Shown here piece by piece: positions 1 through 3,122 of a stretch of 6,095 bases of DNA. Each line of letters opens with the position of its first letter. Within the stretch, counting starts at the first letter, position 1. This DNA is from Eubacterium sp. GTDB lineage: Bacteria; Bacillota; Clostridia; Lachnospirales; Lachnospiraceae. The notes under the pieces were generated by a model that did not search any database, was not told the origin of the DNA, and saw only the letters and a list, made by a program, of their open reading frames with translations. The stretch lies in the NCBI GenBank assembly GCA_021442545.1, contig JABUSX010000472.1:1-6095 (forward strand), read 5' to 3'. The position numbers and the translations under genes were made by a program.

Positions 1-1200
1 TCCTCCGACTGGAACGGGCGCGATTTTGACCTCGTCGATACAGGCGGCATCGAAGCGAATACGGACGATCCTATTCTCTCACAGATGAGAGAACAGGCCA
101 TGGTCGCCATCAATACGGCAGACGTGATCATTTTTATGACCGATGTCCGGCAGGGTCTGACGGATGCTGACATGCAGGTGGCTTCGATGCTGCGCAAAAG
201 CCGCCGTCCCGTGGTCCTTTGTGTCAATAAAGTGGATAAATTCCGTCAGCAGCAGGCTGACGTCTATGAATTCTACAACCTGGGTCTTGGGGATCCGTAT
301 CCGGTTTCTGCCGAAGGACGCCAGGGAATCGGAGATCTTCTGGATGCCGTAACGAATCTGTTTCCGTCCGGCGCCGAAAAAGAAGAGGAAGACGACAGAC
401 CGAGAATTGCCGTTGTCGGAAAACCGAATGTGGGAAAATCTTCCATTATAAATAAACTTCTTGGTGAAGACAGGATCATTGTTTCGGATATTGCGGGAAC
501 GACGCGGGATGCTGTGGATGCGGTCGTGAAAAGAAACGGCAGAGAGTATGTATTCATCGATACGGCCGGTCTTCGAAGAAAAAACAAGATCAAAGGGGAT
601 ATCGAGCGGTACAGCATCATTCGTACGATTTCCGCCGTGGAACGCTGTGACGTGGCCGTTGTTGTGATCGATGCACAGGAAGGAATCACGGAGCAGGATG
701 CCAAGATCGCAGGCATTGCGCATGAGCGGGGAAAAGGTCTGATCATCGCGGTTAATAAGTGGGATGCGGTGGAAAAAGACGACCACACGATGAACAAGTT
801 TACCGAGAAGATTCGAAACACCTTGTCCTTTGCCTGGTATGCCAGAGTGCTGTATATTTCCGCACTGACGGGACAGAGGCTTCCGAAGCTGTTTACAACA
901 GTCGATGAGGTTCTTGAAAGCCGCTCACTTCGTATTGCAACCGGAGTTCTGAACGAAGTTCTGACGGATGCGCTGGCCATGCAGCAGCCGCCGTCGGATA
1001 AGGGAAAACGGCTGAAAGTCTATTATATGACACAGGTGGCCGTCGGTCCGCCCACGTTTATTTTGTTCGTGAATGATAAAAAACTGATGCATTTTTCGTA
1101 TCAGAGATATCTTGAAAACCGTCTGCGTGAAGCCTTTGGTTTTGAAGGAACCAGACTCCGTATGATCCTACGTGAAAGGCAGGAAAAAGAAAACATATGA
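1..1200 (+). CDS. der: Ribosome-assembly GTPase Der (EngA), 5'-truncated by the window edge
   Basis: Der is a tandem-GTPase protein that binds the 50S subunit precursor and is needed for its maturation in the cytoplasm. The visible part is 399 codons in frame 1, ending at TGA 1198-1200. The ATG at 85 is internal: the same frame is open to base 1 and already encodes the G3 motif DTGG of the first GTPase domain at partial residues 13-16, followed by NKVD (76-79). The second GTPase domain shows the P-loop GKPNVGKSS (140-148), DTAG (187-190) and NKWD (252-255). An acidic linker (EKEEEDD) separates the two domains. The C-terminal part, with VYYMTQVAVGPPTF and FEGTRLRMILRER, matches the KH-like domain of the family. 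By comparison with family lengths (about 440 residues) roughly 44 N-terminal residues, including the first P-loop, lie upstream. The stop overlaps the plsY start, which indicates one operon with translational coupling. Identification is very secure. Confidence 0.97.
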   Translation, partial: SSDWNGRDFDLVDTGGIEANTDDPILSQMREQAMVAINTADVIIFMTDVRQGLTDADMQVASMLRKSRRPVVLCVNKVDKFRQQQADVYEFYNLGLGDPYPVSAEGRQGIGDLLDAVTNLFPSGAEKEEEDDRPRIAVVGKPNVGKSSIINKLLGEDRIIVSDIAGTTRDAVDAVVKRNGREYVFIDTAGLRRKNKIKGDIERYSIIRTISAVERCDVAVVVIDAQEGITEQDAKIAGIAHERGKGLIIAVNKWDAVEKDDHTMNKFTEKIRNTLSFAWYARVLYISALTGQRLPKLFTTVDEVLESRSLRIATGVLNEVLTDALAMQQPPSDKGKRLKVYYMTQVAVGPPTFILFVNDKKLMHFSYQRYLENRLREAFGFEGTRLRMILRERQEKENI

Positions 1201-1886
1201 TAGTAAGAATCATTTGTGTACTGATTGGCTATGCATTCGGGCTCTTTCAGACCTCCTATATTCTGGGAAAGAGGCAGGGGATTGATATCCGCAGTGTGGG
1301 AAGCGGAAATGCCGGAACAACAAATGCACTTCGCATACTCGGTATGAAAGCGGGAACCATTACGGCAGCCTGTGATGTAGGAAAATGTATACTGGCCGTG
1401 ATCATTACCTGGGCCATCTTTCACAATACATATGCGGAGATCGTACCGCTTCTGAAAATATGGACGGCGGCCGGCGTGGTCCTGGGACACATTTTCCCGT
1501 TTTACATGAATTTCAGAGGTGGGAAGGGTATTGCCGTTATGGGCGGCATGATCATTGCCTTCGGAGATATCCGTCTGATCATAATCGGAATTATCGTCTT
1601 TTTCGGAATGCTGTTTCTGACGAATTATGCATCGGTCGCTTCGCTTTCCCTGATCACGTCCTTTTCTATAGAGGTTGCCATCGGCAATATTCTGGGAGCT
1701 TACGGCATGGCTCCTGCAAGGCGGGTGGAACTTCTGGTCGTTGTGCTGTGTCTGACGGCTCTGGCCTGGTACCAGCATCGTGAAAATGTGCTTCGTCTCC
1801 TTCAGGGAAATGAACGGCGGACCGATCTTCTGAAGAAGCTGGGGCTGAAAAAAGAAACGAAGTCCTCTTTCCGGCATGGAGAATAA
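1197..1886 (+). CDS. plsY: Glycerol-3-phosphate acyltransferase PlsY
   Basis: PlsY is the integral membrane enzyme that transfers an acyl group from acyl-phosphate (made by PlsX) to glycerol-3-phosphate, giving lysophosphatidic acid, the first committed step of phospholipid synthesis in most bacteria. The 229-residue product shows the family signatures: SVGSGNAGTTN at residues 33-43 (motif 1), GHIFPF at 97-102, FRGGKG at 106-111 (motif 2), and the near-terminal HRENVLRLLQGNE. Several hydrophobic segments span the chain, consistent with a polytopic membrane protein. The basic tail after QGNERR is somewhat longer than in many homologues. The ATG at 1197 overlaps the der stop as ATGA. A modest purine-rich ribosome site (AGGCAGGA, about 1177-1183) lies within the end of der. 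In many Firmicutes der-plsY is followed by gpsA; here a terminator follows instead. Confidence 0.96.
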   Translation: MIVRIICVLIGYAFGLFQTSYILGKRQGIDIRSVGSGNAGTTNALRILGMKAGTITAACDVGKCILAVIITWAIFHNTYAEIVPLLKIWTAAGVVLGHIFPFYMNFRGGKGIAVMGGMIIAFGDIRLIIIGIIVFFGMLFLTNYASVASLSLITSFSIEVAIGNILGAYGMAPARRVELLVVVLCLTALAWYQHRENVLRLLQGNERRTDLLKKLGLKKETKSSFRHGE

Positions 1887-1951
1887 GAAAAATCGAATGT
1901 TTACGTCAGATGTGCTGACATCCCGATGTACATGTTGAAATGAATTCAGGA

Positions 1952-1988
1952 ACAGGCATACACATGAATGTGTATGCCTGTATTATTT
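1952..1988 (+). terminator. Intrinsic terminator of the der-plsY operon
   Basis: Two perfectly complementary 13-base arms (1952-1964 and 1969-1981, ACAGGCATACACA and its reverse complement) enclose a TGAA loop. They are followed by a moderately T-rich tail, ATTATTT. The element sits 65 bases after the plsY stop. The stem is unusually regular, but its tail is less T-rich than that of the second terminator in the window, so efficiency is uncertain. Confidence 0.8.
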
Positions 1989-2073
1989 CAGTGATGCGCA
2001 AAGGGATCCGAACGCGCATGCTCAGAGATTTCCCCATCGGAGACGGGCAGCGTGCAGCATGATGAAAAAGCAG

Positions 2074-2102
2074 GTGCAAAAACAATGTATCCATGATAGA
2101 AT
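2074..2102 (+). promoter_or_regulatory. Putative extended -10 promoter of the 6S RNA
   Basis: A -10 hexamer TAGAAT (2097-2102, five of six matches to TATAAT) is preceded by TG one base upstream, forming an extended -10. A weak -35, GTGCAA (2074-2079), lies 17 bases away. Transcription would start near 2108-2110, just before the closing stem of the RNA (from 2113), so the promoter and the folded RNA support each other. The call rests on motif and position only. Confidence 0.55.
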
Positions 2103-2108
2103 GTATTT

Positions 2109-2305
2109 GCTCGGAGTGTTGTTCCTTTGCGTATTTGAACCTACAATATCTTTGAAAAGGGAGTCTTAGATCGTCATGCGGATGTCAGGCCGTCGTTTGC
2201 AGCGGAAGACAGAGCGTATGTCTGCGGATACCCACCTGGCGTTAGCTGGGAGTCAAAGAGCGGGAATGACACACCGGGTTTTGAAAGAGGGAACAATGCT
2301 TTCAG
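2109..2305 (+). ncRNA. ssrS: Probable 6S RNA (RNA polymerase-binding regulator)
   Basis: 6S RNA mimics an open promoter, binds housekeeping-sigma RNA polymerase and dampens transcription in slow growth. In the sequence, bases 2115-2128 pair with 2287-2300 over 14 consecutive positions, including G-U wobbles, and two more wobbles extend the stem outward. This gives a closed RNA of about 190 nt, the usual size for Firmicutes 6S RNA. Next to the closing stem are the tracts TTTGAACCTACAAT and TTTGAAAAGGGAG. Later come CCCACCT, GGGAGTCAAAG and GTTTTGAAAGAGGGAAC. I recall these as landmarks of clostridial 6S RNAs. There is no convincing open reading frame across the region. The ends are estimates: the 5' end from the promoter, the 3' end from the stem. 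The family is assigned from memory of the consensus and from shape, not from a model search. Another structured RNA is possible but less likely. Confidence 0.72.
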
Positions 2306-2308
2306 AAT
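2281..2308 (+). promoter_or_regulatory. Possible tRNA-Leu promoter inside the 3' end of the 6S RNA
   Basis: TTGAAA (2281-2286, five of six matches to TTGACA) is followed after 16 bases by CAGAAT (2303-2308, four of six matches to TATAAT). It would start transcription near 2315, only a few bases before the tRNA. The -35 coincides with part of the RNA that may be conserved for other reasons, so this may be coincidence. The alternative is that the tRNA is read from the 6S promoter. Confidence 0.3.
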
Positions 2309-2317
2309 AGAAAAAAA

Positions 2318-2401
2318 GCCGGCGTGTCGGAATTGGCAGACGAGGCAGACTCAAAATCTGTTGATGGCAGCATCGTGTGGGTTCGAGTCCCACCGCCGGC
2401 A
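2318..2401 (+). tRNA. tRNA-Leu, anticodon CAA (reads UUG)
   Basis: The full cloverleaf can be drawn. The acceptor arms are GCCGGCG (2318-2324) and CGCCGGC (2394-2400), with A2401 as discriminator base. A D-arm carries the AATTGGCAGA loop. The anticodon stem GCAGA/TCTGT encloses the loop CTCAAAA, placing CAA at positions 34-36. A long variable arm with the stem GATG/CATC is the class II hallmark expected for leucine. The T-arm is GTGGG-TTCGAGT-CCCAC. CCA is not encoded, so it must be added by nucleotidyltransferase. The gene lies about 15 bases after the 6S RNA closing stem and ends 27 bases before a strong terminator. Confidence 0.96.
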
Positions 2402-2428
2402 GTGATCATTCACAGGCAGGGAGAATGG

Positions 2429-2453
2429 AAGAGCGGCTTTACCGCTCTTTTTT
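2429..2453 (+). terminator. Intrinsic terminator after tRNA-Leu
   Basis: Arms AAGAGCGG (2429-2436) and CCGCTCTT (2442-2449) close a 5-base loop, CTTTA, and run into a six-T tract (2448-2453). This is a textbook terminator. It would end transcripts of the tRNA, and of the 6S RNA if the two are cotranscribed, and it insulates tadA from them. Confidence 0.9.
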
Positions 2454-2511
2454 GCTTGCGGGAAACGTTTTCTCCTGTAAGGATTCTCCGGGAGATGAGT
2501 ACTTCCGGTGC

Positions 2512-2518
2512 GGGGAGG
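2512..2518 (+). promoter_or_regulatory. Ribosome binding site fixing the tadA start
   Basis: GGGGAGG lies 7 bases before the ATG at 2526. The in-frame GTG at 2508 would place this site inside the coding region and has no comparable site of its own, so 2526 is preferred. Confidence 0.85.
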
Positions 2519-2525
2519 TGCAGAT

Positions 2526-3029
2526 ATGGAAGAGATTATAAATCGGGAAAAGTACATGAAGGAAGCTTTGCGCCAGGCAAAAAAGGCGGCATCCATCGGT
2601 GAAACGCCGATCGGCTGTGTGATCGTAAAGGATGAGGAGATTATCGCACGGGGATACAACCGCCGGAATACGGAGGGGAATACGCTTGCACACGCCGAGA
2701 TCTCAGCAATACGCAAAGCCTGCCGAAAGACCGGAGACTGGAGGCTGGAGGGCTGTACAATGTATGTAACGCTTGAACCGTGTCCTATGTGTGCCGGTGC
2801 TCTTGTGCAGAGCAGGATCGATGAAGTAGTGATCGGAGCGATGAATCCGAAGGCAGGCTGTGCAGGATCCGTGATCAATCTGCTGCAGATGGACGGTTTC
2901 AATCATTGTGTGCGTGTGATCCGTGGCGTGATGGAAGAAGAATGCAGAGAAATCATGCAGACATTCTTCCGTAATCTGCGTATTTTCAGAAAAAAACAGA
3001 AAGAGCAGGTGAAGGCAGATCTGCTTTGA
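2526..3029 (+). CDS. tadA: tRNA-specific adenosine deaminase TadA
   Basis: TadA converts the wobble adenosine 34 of tRNA-Arg(ACG) to inosine, a zinc-dependent hydrolytic deamination in the cytoplasm. The 167-residue product has the usual family length and the complete catalytic set. The HAE motif sits in TLAHAEISAI, with zinc ligand H56 and proton-shuttling E58. PCPMC gives zinc ligands C86 and C89. The family segments GETPIGCVIV (25-34) and NPKAGCAGSVINLL are present, followed by the C-terminal FFRNLR helix region. The NPKAG and NLL features favour TadA over cytidine or guanine deaminases of the same fold. The gene stands alone between the tRNA terminator and the synthetase gene. In many Firmicutes tadA is followed by the SRP RNA and dnaX, neither of which is present here. 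I see no clear promoter in the 72 bases after the terminator and no terminator after the stop. Confidence 0.95.
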   Translation: MEEIINREKYMKEALRQAKKAASIGETPIGCVIVKDEEIIARGYNRRNTEGNTLAHAEISAIRKACRKTGDWRLEGCTMYVTLEPCPMCAGALVQSRIDEVVIGAMNPKAGCAGSVINLLQMDGFNHCVRVIRGVMEEECREIMQTFFRNLRIFRKKQKEQVKADLL

Positions 3030-3077
3030 CACGGTATTGAAAACGAGCTATAAATGTCAGTAACTGCAGTATCTCTC

Positions 3078-3107
3078 TTGTTTCCATGAAAACACTCACA
3101 TTATAAA
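3078..3107 (+). promoter_or_regulatory. Weak candidate promoter of the synthetase gene
   Basis: A good -10-like TATAAA (3102-3107) lies 18 bases after TTGTTT (3078-3083), which matches only the TTG half of a -35. Transcription would begin near 3114, leaving a very short leader before the ATG at 3123. Read-through from tadA is the alternative, since no terminator is visible between the two genes. Confidence 0.3.
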
Positions 3108-3122
3108 ACCGGGAAAAAGTAC

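Noticed and set aside
1101..1877. Minus-strand open frame of 258 codons opposite plsY and the end of der.
   Set aside because: It is a shadow of two well-identified genes. The protein is rich in His, Ser and Arg and has no family resemblance.
1905..1919. Small perfect hairpin GTCAG-ATGTG-CTGAC just after plsY, overlapping an alternative GATGT/ACATC pairing.
   Set aside because: Only five base pairs, no T-tract and no partner gene for a regulatory switch. Expected by chance in a gap of this size.
1994..2019. ATGCGC/GCGCAT inverted repeat with a 14-base loop between the terminator and the 6S promoter.
   Set aside because: Short stem and long loop, no known motif. Could be an operator, but nothing supports that beyond the symmetry.
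1906..2094. Short minus-strand frame (62 codons) in the gap after plsY.
   Set aside because: It runs across the terminator hairpin, has no ribosome binding site I can see, and its translation has low complexity (His and Ser rich).
2318..2401. tRNA-Leu as an integration site for a mobile element bringing in the synthetase.
   Set aside because: No repeat of the tRNA 3' end was noticed further right in the window, no integrase is present, and tadA lies between the tRNA and the synthetase.
2508..2525. GTG at 2508 as an upstream start for tadA.
   Set aside because: The GGGGAGG ribosome site lies inside this extension and is ideally spaced for ATG 2526, and family members begin at the latter position.
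2324..2602. Plus-strand frame of 92 codons starting inside the tRNA.
   Set aside because: It overlaps the tRNA-Leu gene, its terminator and the start of tadA. All three are better supported.
3037..3054. TTGAAA and TATAAA after the tadA stop as a promoter.
   Set aside because: The two hexamers are only 6 bases apart, far too close for a sigma-70-type promoter.
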